Source: Scatophagus argus (taxonomy: Eukaryota; Chordata; Actinopteri; Scatophagidae). Taken from it: a stretch of DNA of 64,000 nt. A model generated the notes under the pieces. It had not been told where the DNA came from. It did not search any database and was given only the letters and a program-made list of their open reading frames with translations. The stretch spans positions 16,765,641 to 16,829,640 of the forward strand of contig NC_058513.1 of NCBI RefSeq assembly GCF_020382885.2. The letters run 5' to 3'. The translations under genes were made by a program, and so were the position numbers. The first letter of the stretch is position 1. Each line of letters begins with the position of its first letter. Shown here piece after piece: positions 1 through 11,977 of the stretch.

Positions 1-3000
1 AGCCCCCGGCTCAGGCCGACAGACACAACGGAGATCGCAGTGACGAGGCCAAGAAGAAGGGCTCTCAGGAGGACAGCAGCACAGCAGGACCAAGCAGGGG
101 ACACGAGGACGGAGGTGAAAGGTCCCAGCACAAAGTCCAGGTGAGAGTCGTGTCAGCTATTTACTTTGTTTTCTTGACGCCCAGATTGACGCTATATTGG
201 ACCGATATTTCATTTGAACTTACATTCGGGTCGTTAATGCCACTGGGCTGCCTCTGTCAGGGGAGCCTAAGGGCTGACGAGTCCGGCTCTGACGAGGAGA
301 CCACCGTCACCACCCGGGTGTACCGCAGACGAGTCATTCTGAAGGTGTGTGAGGCCTGGTGTGTGTGTGTGTGTGTTAGACGGCTCGCTGCAGAGTGAAC
401 TTGCTTAAGATCTGTGACTCAAAAGTGTGAAGAAGAGTGATTCACTGAGAGAGAGACAGAACGATTGTGACTGTGCGTTTCATAGAGTGACATTCAGACT
501 GGGTTTGTGTGCAGTCGCAGTGTTTGTATGCTGAGTTCACAGAGTGGGTTTCTGTCCAACTGTTTTTATGGTGTATGGATAAAAATATGTTGCCGTAAAG
601 TGTGACAGAGACTGACAACAATAACTCATGTGACTTAAACGTCCATAGAAGGAAAGAAAATTAGCAGCACACGAGAGGCTGCAACTTTCCTCAGATGGTC
701 ACAGGAAACAAAGATAAACCCCTCACTTATGTTTAACCTTTTAATGACACCACCTTATTGCGCCATATTCGCTGTACTGAGTCACCTGACTCTCACATGA
801 CAGCAGTGAATGGAAAAGTGCTGATTCTGATTAAGTGGCATGCGGTTGCGTCAGTTTGGACAGAAACTTGACTGTAGTTTGGTAGGAGTGTGAGCGTGTG
901 GACGTTGGGTCTCGCTGCAGCTTGATGTGCTACTCACTGCTTGTTGGTGTGAAACTCTACACCACCAGCCGGGCTGTTCGGTGTTTGGTTTTTGCTACCT
1001 GGTCGGTGGACTGTTGGCTGTGCTGTGTGTTTGATTCAGGCCAACGTGTCGAATGTCCACTTCAGGACCCTGAACCTGAACCTGAACCTGACCCTGTTTG
1101 CTCTCTCTTAATTCTGCGTAAGAACATCGACCAGATGCTTCAACATTTTATTTATGAGCTTCAACTAACAACTACATTTATTATCGATTAATCCCTTGGT
1201 CTGTAAAATGTTATGAATGTTGAAAAATGTGCACCCAGTTTCCAGGTGCTCAGATCTTGTTTTTACTAGAACCAGAATTTGGGCTTTTTTTCAGTAAAGA
1301 AAAGGTTGATTAACCAATCATCAGAAGTGTTATAAAACACAGATGATGTCTCTCTGTGTTAATGGAGCCTCAGTTTGGAGCTGACAGTGTTTATCTGTGT
1401 GGTCTGAAGGAAAAAGTCATCATCATAGCAGAGTTTGCAGCTAAAAGTTTGAATCTTTTGGGGGTTTTTCGTCCCTCTGGACAGAAACTGAGATGAGCTT
1501 ACAGTAAATGATTAACTGAAATTGTTTTCGCACCACAACAAAGTCGAACCTTAACCAAAAAAATGCAAAAATTTGGTCGTAAAATAAAACTGAAATGAGC
1601 AACAAAGGTTTCTTCAGAACAGCGTGAGAACTCGTGTGTCATGCGGTCAACCCTGCATCACAAATCACGGGTTTTAGTTTCAGGATTTATTTATTTATTC
1701 TTGATTATAACAGTAGGAAAGCTTGACAGGTGGGCTCACATGTTAGGAAATGTTCTCTGCTTTCCAAATAACAGGATGAATAACAACCACAATTACAGAT
1801 AACCTTGCAAACCTTTTCCCAACCTGTACCTCCACCCTTCTCTTCCCTCTTTCACTCCTCCATCCTCCTCCCACCCCATCCTTTAAACCTTCACCTCAGG
1901 GAGAGGAGGCCAAAAACATTCCTGGAGAGTCTGTGATGGAGGAGCAGTTCACAGATGAAGACGGGAATCTGGTCACCAGAAAAGTAACCATCTTCACCTC
2001 CTCCATCACCACCTGTCACACCTTCATTTAGCTGATGACACACACACTCAGTACAGTAACACACATGGCATCTCATCCATCCACACACACACACTACACC
2101 CTCCTCCTCCTATTATTCCTCCTCACAAAATGCTTTCCTGCCCTCCGCCTCCGCCTCCCGCCTCCGCCTCCTCCTGACATGCTTCTGCCCCCTACAGGTG
2201 ATCAGAAAGGTGGTGCGCCGTGTGGTCAACACGGAGGACAGGAGGATAAGTGAAGGCGAAACTGTTGCAGAAGAAGGTGTTGGTGGTGTTGTTGTTGGTG
2301 GTGTGGCGACAGGTGGAGCAGATGCTGCTCTCTCAGCAGGAGGAGGAGCCACTGGGGGGAAGGGCAAGAAGAGGGGGAAGCGCTCCCGTCAGGGCCACAA
2401 AGCGGTGAAGTCCGGAGAGGAGACCCTGAGAGGGAAAACTGAGGTTGGCGTTAAAACCAGCAGCCTCACTTGGTCAGCTGGGTTGCCCTGACCCACCTAC
2501 ACCTGCATGAGGATGTAGCTGTGTGTACTGTTATTAACGGCTCGTCGCGTCCTCTTTGCCTGCACTGGTTCGGTGACACCTGGTTGGAGAACCACCAGCT
2601 GTTTATCTAGCCTGGCAAGAGACAACATTAAAACAAACAAGAGCAAAAAAAAGACATGTTGTGCGGTTTGCAGTGGTTGTGTTGTGTTGTTTCCTCTTAT
2701 TTTTTTCTTTCTCTTAACATGTGTCCATGCATGTGTGATTTTCTTTGCAAATGAACAGGAGTAGTCATTTTAACCTCCTCTTTTTCTCTCCTTGAACTCG
2801 TCTTTCTTCCAGCATGTTGCTGTGATCTCCTGACGAACAGTAGTTGGGCTCGGCTGTGCTTCATTAACGTTCACGGGTCGTATTCAGCCTGAACACAACG
2901 TTAACTTTTTGTTTTCTCTCCCCTTACTTTCTCTTTTTACCTCTTGATGAACTTCGCTCTCTCTCTCCGCCAAGCCTGGAGACGGCGCCGGCAAGAAGCA

Positions 3001-3022
3001 AGGGAAGAAGATTCAGTCATAA
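1..3022 (+). CDS. Ankyrin-family protein, C-terminal exons (partial, 5' end outside window)
   Basis: Five exons fit one frame: 1-140 (partial), 261-344, 1900-1983, 2198-2443 and 2975-3022 (TAA). All are phase 0 and all but one junction have good GT-AG sites. The product is hydrophilic and lacks any enzyme-like domain. Its key stretch, EEQFTDEDGNLVTRK followed by VIRKVVRRVV, resembles the repeated acidic/basic segments in the C-terminal regulatory tail of vertebrate ankyrins, the adaptors that join membrane proteins to spectrin. The tail ends in a lysine-rich string, GKKQGKKIQS. Ankyrin repeats, ZU5 and death domains would lie upstream of the window. The donor after 2443 (GTTGGC) is weak; reading through it gives a different tail stopping at 2491, so the terminal exon may be alternative. 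Family assignment is by recalled motif; ank1, ank2 and ank3 cannot be separated here. Confidence 0.72.
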
Positions 3023-3343
3023 CAATAGAGCTCTCAACTAAACCAGGTGAGAGGCTAATAAGTTGCCTAATACCCACCCATGAGGTCAATAAATATCATT
3101 CTGTCCAGTCATGAGGTCAAGAGTGGAGGGTGGCTGAATCTCCTGGGAAGCAGCATCATAGACCTCCTCCTCCTCTGTGCCCAACCCAACACTTCCAACC
3201 CAAAAAGAGGAACCAAGTGTATGCAGTCCAGTGCGGTGGGTTACGCACAGACTTACCCTCAATCTACAGTCACTGATCCAAGTGACATCAGTGACTGGAG
3301 AACAGGTGAAATACCTTCAGCCTCCCCCACCTGGACTGGCAGA

Positions 3344-3405
3344 GCTGACGAAGCCTCTTGGATGGGAGGTCAAACGTCTACAAAAACCGACAACCAAGTT
3401 GCCTT
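3344..3405 (+). repeat. Fish interspersed repeat, family A (copy 1)
   Basis: The core GAAGCCTCTTGGATGGGAGG followed by AAACGTCT recurs near 59512-59597, where it reads GAAGCCTCTTGGATGAGAGG then AAACGTCTTC. I recognise this as a very common teleost repeat but cannot assign its class safely. Upstream sequence from about 3205 may belong to the same copy. Confidence 0.55.
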
Positions 3406-3440
3406 TACTCATTATTTGAGGGTTATCCACTTTTTTTGCT

Positions 3441-3572
3441 GAATTAGATGAGAAGGTTGATACCACTTTAATGTCTGTACGCTCAATATGAAGCCAGAGC
3501 CAGCAGGCGATTAGCGTAGCTTAGCATAAAGAATGAAAGCGGAGGGAAACGATTAGCCTGCCTCTGTCCAAC
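3441..3572 (+). repeat. Fish interspersed repeat, family B (copy 1)
   Basis: The order 'GAGAAGGTTGATACCAC', 'TGTCTGTACG', 'AGCCAGCAG' and 'GCTTAGCATAAAGA' is that of a widespread teleost repeat with TTAGCTTAGC cores. Diverged relatives in this window lie at 17765-18175 and 36283-36420. It looks like an old, partial copy. Class not assigned. Confidence 0.55.
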
Positions 3573-5110
3573 GTGCTGAATGCCTGCCCGTTTGTTAATG
3601 CAAACCTGTAATCCTTTACCCTCCAGGTCCACTGACGTCCACCTGAGACACCACACACACCCGGGGAGGAAACGCCTCGTCAATCGGCCATAACGTGTCT
3701 GAAGCTTTCACCTACAGCGCATGGTTTCTACAGCAAGACAACGCAAAAACAAGTTACTTCTCTTTGATTTCGCATGAGCATGTCACCAAAACTCACTCAG
3801 TGTTGGAAACTGACACCGAAGGACACGCATGGACGTGAGCTGGAACTTTCCCATCTCTGTGAGCAAAGATGGTCCAAACAGGAATCTGAAAACCGCTGAC
3901 AGAAAAGGAAAAAGACGTGCGATTCGCGCTCTCTCAGACTCGCCTTATGTGGTCTGTTATTTTCCTCGCGGACCCACGTTATCGGGCTGTAACACGCGGT
4001 TCTTTTTTTTAAACAAAGAAAATTAAATCTAATAGCAAATGGGTGATTTTGATGTATATAAATGACACTGTATAAAATCTGGGGGGGAAAAAAGAAAAAA
4101 AGAGTAGCTTCACAGATTGTTTATGCACTGATTTGAGTCAAAGCTTTGCAGAGTCGGTGCGTTCGTGCCGAGAGGTCGACGCCATTTGAGCAGCCTCGAG
4201 TGACCCGCCACGCTCTTCCAAATGAATATAAAAGAGGAAAAAAAAAAACAAAACAAAACAAATGGAGAGAAAAAGAAACTGCCTGATGGTGAACAGAGGA
4301 TGTTTCTTGAAAGCCAACAGCTACTTCCGCTCTGTCTGTGGGGACTTTCTCCAGAGAAATGATATTTTGCTGCATGTGACGTCACTTTAATTTTATTGCT
4401 TTCCTTTTTGTTTTTTTTTCCTCCTAATTCAAAAGCACTGTAATACAACTAGAGAGGGATGATTTTTGATGGTACTTCTGTGTGTGTGAGCACTCATAAT
4501 AACACAACCATCCGTCATCTATAACTGTTTTTACCAAGATGAAAACGCACTCGAGTGGCGCAGATAGAAAACGCTTCGGTCTCACGCTTCAGGAAGGTCC
4601 CTGAATGTAACCTGCAGACTCTGTGTGTGCGTGTGTGTGTGTGAGAGCGTGCGTGTGTGTGTGTGTGTGCACGCAACATCTCCATCTGTAAGCCCATCAT
4701 GCAAGCCAGAAGTGTACGTCAAAGCTTTTAGGTCTGCTGTGGTTTTAAAAAAAAGGGGGGCTCTTTTCATTTTGACGGTTTGATGACTTTTATCTTTAAC
4801 GGGCTGTTAATTACACGAGAACAGAGAATCTCGTTTTTGGCGGCATCATCCACGTCTAATCGTTTTTACCACATCACATAAATCATAGTATTGATCACAC
4901 CTTGTTAAAAACCTGATTTTCTGTTCCTGTGTAAATCTGTTTGTTTTTTTTTAAAGTTTTGTCTTTTCTTTTTTTCATACAAAACCACCCTGAGCATCCA
5001 CTGTTGATGAAAAATCTGGTACCGACATGTATGAAGAACCAACATAGCCTACACTGGATGATCCAAGTAATTATTTAAGCATAAAAATAAATTGTGTTTA
5101 AACCCTGCGA

Positions 5111-6692
5111 GTTGGTCTTGTGTCTCCCAGTCAGTTCCATGAGGCCTTCAAGACACGTTAAATGCATAAAAACTTTCACCTTCAAAGCCTTCAGTTTCCA
5201 CATCGTATTAACTTTGATTGGATGTTTTTCTCTTCAACATTTAACGCTTGATACTTTCCACGCCAGAAGACGACAAACAGACTGCTGATTAAAGGAAACT
5301 GATCAGTAGTTGATCAGACACTGAATTTTCTTTTTGAGACGAGTTCAACACATTCAGCGTCACATAAGAGCTCGTCGGTTAAAGACGAGATTAAAATTAA
5401 ACTTGTGCAATAATCGAGTCATTGTTTAAGTCAGTGAAACAGCTGTCGTACGTATTGAACACGTGACACATCCGATCCGACTGACGACGCCGTCTTTTTT
5501 TGTTATTTATTCACCTGTTGCGGGCACAAAACAAGGTCACACAGTCTTGCAAACTGATGAAGGGGATGTCACAGACCAGAACCTCATCAACAGATAAACA
5601 TGAGCCACAGTCAGCGTCATCCCATCTGCTGTGAATACCAGCCGATAAATCGCTGCGTCCCACATTTCAGCTAATGTCAAATCCTGAACAAAATGGGTAT
5701 TAAACTTTCACTAGATGTTCTGACAATTCGGTCAAGTTCATGTAAGATTCAGTCTGATCTTCTGAAGAAGGCTCGATGTATGGAGGCAAGCTGGCAAAAC
5801 AAATCTTCTGTGTAGCCTAAATATAGCAGGACACATTATTGTAATTTACTTTATATAAATGACGGGGTTTTGAAACTTTTTAAACAAGAATGCACTGCTA
5901 ACTACAGTTTTCTTTCAGCACTTTTTCTTGTACGGTGGACTACCATTTAAAGGAATAGTTCAACATTTGTGAAAAGATAAAATGGATAAGATTACAGCAC
6001 AACTTAACATATGAGATTAAAAAACATGGAAACCAGACTTGGCCTAATAACAGAAATGTACCACTGACTGGATTTAAAGATGGATGACATGAGAACCCAA
6101 ACATCTTGACCGCCCTCTGGTGGCTGGCTGCAGTACAGCTCATAAACCCCTCCCCCTCCATGTTAGCAGATGGGACATGGGCCAAATTAAAAACTCTTAG
6201 CACACGTCAAATAAATGTTTTCCAAAGATGGTTTTTGTCATTTTAAAATGCTCTTATCATGCTAATGTATGTTCAAGTCCTAATTTTTCTGATAAGTCTG
6301 GTCTTAATTAGTTATTTCATGATATAAAAAGGGTTGAAACGTCATGGGTGAAAGCTGAGCTGCTCCTGATTGGCTCAGACGGGTGTTTGAGCGGGAACTC
6401 AATACTGCAGCTCCATCCTCCGATCGCTACTGCACAGACTCTGGCTCCAAATGACATCAGTAGAACAAGATGGCAGCAGTCGCGTCTGGGATATTTAGCT
6501 CGCACTTTTGTGCAGTAAGAGGAAGTGGAGACGTGTCATCCATTTTTATATGCATCAGCGGAACGCAACAAGTATTTCATACAAACAAATGTCGGAAAAC
6601 AGTCAAAAATGCCAGTTTTGTTGGTTTGTCTGATCAACAGCAGCTGCTCTGAACTGAGAAAGAAAAACGACAAACGATTCATTTCGTCATCG
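5111..6692. other. Intergenic interval, no gene seen
   Basis: Both strands carry only short, unsupported reading frames. The piece near 5948-5965 (GGAATAGTTCAACATTT) resembles the edge of a common fish repeat. The right part presumably holds the 3' UTR of the minus-strand zinc-finger gene, but I see no confident polyadenylation signal. Confidence 0.5.
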
Positions 6693-8647
6693 TCACTGAA
6701 GACTCGTCAGCCTCGTGGACTGTGAGTCCCTGTGAGTCTGAGCGTGTCTTTTCAGCTCCTCTTTCCTCAGGAATCCTTTGCCGCAGACGTTGCAGCCGTG
6801 CGTTCGCTCGCCGTCGTGGACGCCCATGTGTTTGGTCAGCGAGCCGCTCGCCGTGAAGCTTTTCCCACAGATGTTGCACAGATACGGCTTTTCGCCCGTG
6901 TGGGACCTCATGTGGATCTTCAACGCTCCGCTCTTGTAGAACCTTTTGTCACATATGCCGCAGCAGTGCGTGGACTTTCCCGTGTGGATCATCATGTGGG
7001 TTTTCAGAGTTCCCCTCTGCCGGAAGCCTTTTCCACAGACGCTGCAAAGAAACGGCTTCTCGCCCGTGTGGATCCTCATATGAGCCATCATGTACTCTTT
7101 GAAGCTGAAGCTCTGACCGCAGACGCTGCAGACGTACGGCTTCTCCCCCGTGTGAACCCTCATGTGTCCCATCAGGTTCCCGTTTTGGGCGAAGGCTTTG
7201 CCGCAGACGGCGCAGACGTACGGCTTCTCTCCTGTGTGGGTCCTCATGTGCATCTCCAGCTGTTTGTGCCCGTCAAAGTGTTTGCCACAAACCTCGCACT
7301 CGTTCGTTCGGATGTACGTCTGCAAGTGAAGCCTCAAGCTCTCCTCGGACTCGAAATGTTCGCCGCACACGCCGCAACGATCTGTGTCCCGCTCGTCTTC
7401 TTGCACGTGCTTCAGAAAGGAGGCTCTGTAGCAGAAAGACTTGCCGCACACTTTACAGCGGTATTTCAGATGAGATAAATCCTTATTTTTAGGCGTCTGA
7501 GGTTTGTTTGATGCTTGATTTTTTGTTTTTGGTGGATTTTGTAAACACGTCTCAACGTCTCCATCGTCACTTCCTTCGCTGTCCTTCCAGTCCTCGTCAC
7601 CGTCAGCCACTTTGCTGCCAGAATCCGTTTGATCCCTGCAGATGTTTTCTTCACTGTGGGTTTGTAGGTGCACCTTTAAGCTCTGGTCCGAGTCCAGATG
7701 TTTTCCACAGGCTCCACACAGATCTGAGCTCTGTTCGTGCTGAAGGACGTGTTTCAGAAAGGAGCGTTTGTACCGGAAGACCTTTCCACACACCCTGCAA
7801 CAGCTCCGCCCTGCAGCTCCAGTCTTGTCAGTTGCAGCCATTTTCCTTGCGCGTTTTTTCCTTTCCGCCCGTTTGCGGAAACACGTCCCGCACTTTTTGC
7901 CACAATCGGCACCCTGACTTTGAAATTTTGCTCTTTGGTTTGATCTGAGCGATTTCTCATTTAGCTCTTCATCACTATCATCATCTTCACTCACAGATTC
8001 TGAATTGTTTGAAGAGGAAGCCTCCTGGTCGCTCCCTTCTGCTCGTGCCTCAGCGTCCACCAGAGCTGCGATGCCCTTTTCTGCTCTTTGCGTTTGATGA
8101 AGATGTGTGGCCTTACCGTGGGTCAACTCACAGCCGTCTGTCTCCGTGGACGCGTCTTTAATCCGCCGTAGATTTGAAGTTTCCCGCGCCTGACCAGAGC
8201 CGTTCACCTCCTCACGTTTGTGCTGCACACAGGAAACGTCCTTTTCACCGTCGCACCCTGAGAGTCTGTCTGAAGGTAAGATCCAAGAGAAAACTCAGCT
8301 TGGAGATGCTGCAAATTGTAACTAAATCTGACATCAAGGCCACTATAGTATTTCCTATAAACAGTCAAACGAGATTTTAGAATCGCTTTCTTTCAAAATT
8401 CACAAAATTACACTCAAAGCTGTGCAATAAATAAATATTATTTACTGTAAAATCCACCTGTTCTGTGTGAGTTTTTCTCTGTTTTCAGCGTGATGTCCAG
8501 CAGCTGGCGCTGACGTTGGATCTGCTCGTGGGAACCGGAGGCTTGTGTCTCGTGTTCGCTCATCATCATCTCCAGGATCCTGAAGATCTCATCAGCAACC
8601 GCCGACAGCCGCTCACGCACAGCCGCCCTCTGCTGTTCACGAGACAT
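6693..8647 (-). CDS. C2H2 zinc-finger protein, 11 fingers
   Basis: Two coding exons on the minus strand: 8647-8458 (ATG at 8647, donor CAG|GTGGAT) and 8269-6693 (acceptor CTTCAG). The junction is phase 1 and creates an Asp codon, giving about 588 residues. Exon 1 encodes a charged helical segment ([20 protein letters not shown]...) of the kind found at the start of many fish zinc-finger proteins. The second exon has acidic Ser/Asp/Glu patches and then fingers of the form CxxC-x12-HxxxH. Fingers 1-2 and 3-4 are separated by acidic linkers; fingers 5-11 form an array with TGEKP-type linkers in its central part. Fingers 3 (ending HVQED) and 4 (ending HLQTY) lack the final histidine. Likely a nuclear DNA-binding transcription factor. 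No KRAB, SCAN or BTB domain is seen. Member of a fast-evolving family, so no symbol is given. Confidence 0.9.
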
Positions 8648-8689
8648 TTCTGTTGGCGGGAGGAAACTAGTCAGAGTAAATACTGGAAG

Positions 8690-8786
8690 TAATATTCGTA
8701 GTATTTTCCATCAGGATGAGGGTGAGTAAAGAAAAGGTGAGTATATAAAGACTGAATTTTCATTTTTGGGTGACATATTCCTTTAA
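8690..8786 (-). repeat. Fragment of a TTAA-ended fish DNA-transposon-like repeat
   Basis: Read on the minus strand from 8786 the sequence begins TTAAAGGAATATGTCACCC and continues AAAAATGAAAATTCAGTC, then ACTCACCCTCATCC. This matches the start of a very common fish MITE-like repeat (GGGATAGTTCACCCAAAAATG). Only one end is clear, so the copy looks truncated. It lies just upstream of the zinc-finger exon at 8458-8647. Confidence 0.5.
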
Positions 8787-9380
8787 TTTGCCCTCCCACA
8801 AGAAGGTTGTTTTGTGTTTCTGTATTTATTACTGAACTACATGTTGAGTTGATTTGATTTGCTTTAAAACACAAGACATTGTTTTTTGTCTTAAATTTGT
8901 GAATTTGCAGCCAAAATATCACCGTCTTCAGTATCATCCTTCCCTGCTCAAAATAGCACAAATGGTCCTTTAAAGTCCACTTTCGTACTCCTTCAGTCCA
9001 AAGCGCCTCAGTGTTGGTAATCTAAAGTCACATCTTTTACAGGAAACACAAATGAATCAACGTCTAGTTTCTGTTTCGCAGGTTAACATCTGTGTTATTT
9101 TACTTTTTTGTTATTCAAACAATTTCAAATCCAACACCTTTTTCCACAAAAAGAAAAAACCAAAACAGGAAAGAGTCTTTCACGAAACAAACCGCACCAG
9201 TTGATAAATGTTACCGGGTTTGCCCCCAAATAAATCAAAAAGTCGCTTTTCACGGAGACTCTAATACACCTGTCGGTTCTTTGATGACTTCCTGGACAAT
9301 CTTAACCAGAACATGAACTGCTGAGTTCAGATGATGCGGTGTTTGGCAGCGGAAGCTCAGTACAAAGTGTGTTTACACAC

Positions 9381-9498
9381 CTGGCGTGTGCAGCATCTTC
9401 CTCTCTGTTGTCATCCTCTCGACGGCGCTCAAAATCTCCTCCGCGGCCGCCGTCAGCCTCTCGGCCACCAGCGCCCTCAAAGCCTGCATTTCAGCCAT
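9381..9498 (-). CDS. Second zinc-finger-type first exon (alternative or orphan)
   Basis: On the minus strand an ATG at 9498 opens a 39-codon exon, MAEMQALRALVAERLTAAAE..., ending at a donor CCAG|GTGTGT at 9381/9380. It has the same helical character and length class as the first exon of the zinc-finger gene at 8647-8458, and the same phase (1). It could therefore splice to the acceptor at 8269 as an alternative first exon. Alternatively it is the remnant of a neighbouring zinc-finger paralogue that lost its finger exon. No other finger-coding sequence lies between 8.7 and 9.4 kb, which favours the first view or a remnant. If unspliced, the frame stops within two codons. Confidence 0.6.
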
Positions 9499-9734
9499 GA
9501 TGGACCGATGAGGACTTTATTTAACCTGCGAGCATTTTAAAGCATAACGGCAGACGCTCACATGCTTCACAAAAACCATTAAAAAAACATGTTTAAAAAA
9601 AACTAACTCGCTGTAGGTGTGAACCAAAATACTTCCGGGGTCGTCGTCTTCTTCTTCGGTTGATGGTAAAACACCGCCACCCCGTGTTTCTAAGTGGTAC
9701 TACAACCACTCACAGACTGTAAGGTCGTGTAGGA

Positions 9735-9860
9735 AGTAATTCGATCCTTTACTTTAGTACCAATACCACAATGTGAAAGTACTCCATTGCAAGTAAAAGT
9801 CCTGCATTTACTTAAATTAAAGTACAGCTGTATTATCCGATAACTTGACTTACAGAGGAC
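9735..9860. repeat. ACTT/AAGT-rich fish interspersed repeat, family C
   Basis: Contains CTTTACTTTAGTACC, GAAAGTACTCCATTGCAAGT and AAAAGTCCTGCATTTACTT, the usual landmarks of an abundant teleost repeat rich in AAGTA/TACTT words. Similar words occur at 13622-13790, 15990-16060, 29195-29290 and 29575-29695. Class not assigned. Confidence 0.5.
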
Positions 9861-10033
9861 TAAAAGTAAAGGTGCTTGCAGCTGTGCAGGATAAATTATG
9901 TAGGTTCAAATCTTTTAAACCTGACACCACCTGAGTAATGTTGCTCACTTTTTATTTTGTAAAAAAGGCTGTTGATATCATTGCTGTGTGTTGATGCCAA
10001 CGTGTGGAGGAGCTCACGTGTCTGTGTGATCGT

Positions 10034-10036
<3 letters not shown>

Positions 10037-10074
<38 letters not shown>
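10037..10074. repeat. (CA)n microsatellite
   Basis: About 19 uninterrupted CA units. Confidence 0.95.
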
Positions 10075-10075
<1 letters not shown>

Positions 10076-10560
10076 CAGCACTGCAGAATCAGCAGTTCAG
10101 CTGAACTGTGGACGAAGGGGGGGGGAGTTTTCTGCTAAATTGGTTTACTTCTAAATAAACTGAAATACTGATTTTAAAGTTGAGACGGATTCTTGTCTAC
10201 TGGAAATTTTGTTTGTACACAACTAACTTGCAGCAACAGATACTTCTTTTTTTTTTTGAAGGAACTGGACATATAACGACGGCAGAACAAACAGATATTC
10301 CTAATGTCTGCTTTTTGTGCACATACAGCCTAACAGTCTGTTCCTCTGCTTGACGAACTTCACCCAAATCACCAAAGTCTTCCTTTTATTTATCTCTTAT
10401 GGTCTACGTTAGCGTGAAAAATCTTCAGGTAGAATAAAACTTTTGTGGTCACGAGTTTGTTTAAATCCATGCGAACTCATTTTGGATTTTGTAGCGTTGA
10501 GTCTTGACCTGGTTTTTGTGGCACGGAGTTGAAGAGCACATCCATGGTTCACCAGGGATG

Positions 10561-10561
<1 letters not shown>

Positions 10562-10598
<37 letters not shown>
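10562..10598. repeat. (TG)n microsatellite
   Basis: About 18 uninterrupted TG units. Confidence 0.95.
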
Positions 10599-10599
<1 letters not shown>

Positions 10600-11393
10600 C
10601 TGCAGAACACAAACAGACAAATATTGAATGTTCGGCTTGCACCGTTGGCCTTATGTGCACTGGCTGACACACAGACTGTTGTGTGACGTGTGGATTTATG
10701 TCATCGCCGCGGGTCAGGCTAAAGGCCAGGGCTTTGGTGTTCAGCTGATCATTTAATTGGGTCATTATAGACTTTGTAACAGATATTTTATTGCAAAAAA
10801 ATATAAATAAATAAAATAAACATCTGAAATTAATGTCTGAGCCATCTATTTAAAAAAGGCTTCAACTTGAGTTTAAAAGTGTGATTCGTGATTTATTTTG
10901 AGTTCTGCTGAAGTTATAAAAACTTGACATGTTTGAAATGTTATTATCAACCTGCTGAAAACTGCTGCAGCTGCTGGTTGTTTGACCAGCTGGTTCGGTC
11001 CGCTTACTTCTGAAATCTGAACATAGAGGTGATAAATATTTTGTTAGATTCAGTGTGACCTACTCTTTGTAAGGACATCCTCAACCAGGTCCACAAATCT
11101 GCTTAGAAATTATAGAACAAAAAAGACTCCAGAACCTGAATGGGAATCATCATGTTTTTATCAGCTTAATCCACTGATGGCTGTGCATCAAAAGGCACAT
11201 TACAAACTAGACCTGCTAGCAGCTAATCTGGAAAACTGTTCATGGTACTAGTTTAACAAAGTGTATACAAATAGTAAAAGTAGAATTACCACCTCGAGGT
11301 TGTCAACTGCTGCCAACCAGTCAAATAGAGGTTTACATCCATGTCTGTCCACACTCGTATACTGCATGTTGTGGCAGGTTTGAAGGAGTCTTG

Positions 11394-11457
11394 TATCTAT
11401 CTATCTATCTATCCATCCATCCATCCATCCATCCATCCATCCATCCATCCATCCATC
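11394..11457. repeat. (ATCT)n/(ATCC)n microsatellite
   Basis: A compound tetranucleotide array: a short ATCT run that changes into about eleven ATCC units. Confidence 0.93.
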
Positions 11458-11977
11458 ACTATAATGACCTGCGTGATTCCAGTGAGAAACATGCCGTCTT
11501 CACTGACAGAGGAGTCCAGAGGACTGACAGAGACCTTCATCACGTGATGCAACAGCAACCACCTGAAGCTCGGTATCATCCAAAACCAGCGAGCTTGTGG
11601 TGAACCACCATTCAGTATGTGACCATATGTGATATCTGCTCACAATCTGGTCTTGTGTTCCTGAGCTCTGATGCTGAACGATGCACAGAAAACACGCAAA
11701 GGTCAACTTTCCTGTCCAACCACCATCACCTTTTGGATATACAATTTCATCTCGTCATCATTTGATCCTATTCGATATTTACGTGAGGTTTTGTTATAAT
11801 TAATTGTTGAATTCTTGGGTTATGGACAGGTCGCAGTCATCTTGACCTTTAAATTTTGACTACCAAAATCTGATCACTTCCTTCTTGAGACCAAGTGGAC
11901 GTTTGTGCCAAGTTTGAAGAAATTTCCTCGAGGTGTGTTTGCTAAAAATAAGAAATAAAATATGAACCAGGTCATAC

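Larger units (their letters stand above)
3023..5110 (+). other. Probable 3' UTR of the ankyrin-family gene
   Basis: No coding potential is visible after the TAA at 3020-3022. The first clean AATAAA on this strand lies at 5086-5091, in an AT-rich stretch, and would give a 3' UTR of about 2 kb. Two old interspersed repeats (near 3344-3405 and 3441-3572) and a TG-rich patch (4619-4670) lie inside it. The extent is inferred from the polyadenylation signal only. Confidence 0.4.
9861..11977. other. Intergenic interval with microsatellites, no gene seen
   Basis: No supported coding sequence on either strand; short frames here are translations of CA, TG or ATCC repeats. It separates the zinc-finger gene's promoter side from the 3' end of the first g6pc gene. 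Confidence 0.55.

Noticed and set aside
6732-7478. Long plus-strand open frame of 248 codons opposite the zinc-finger exon
   Set aside because: It is the antisense shadow of the repeated finger codons; the minus strand encodes canonical C2H2 fingers.
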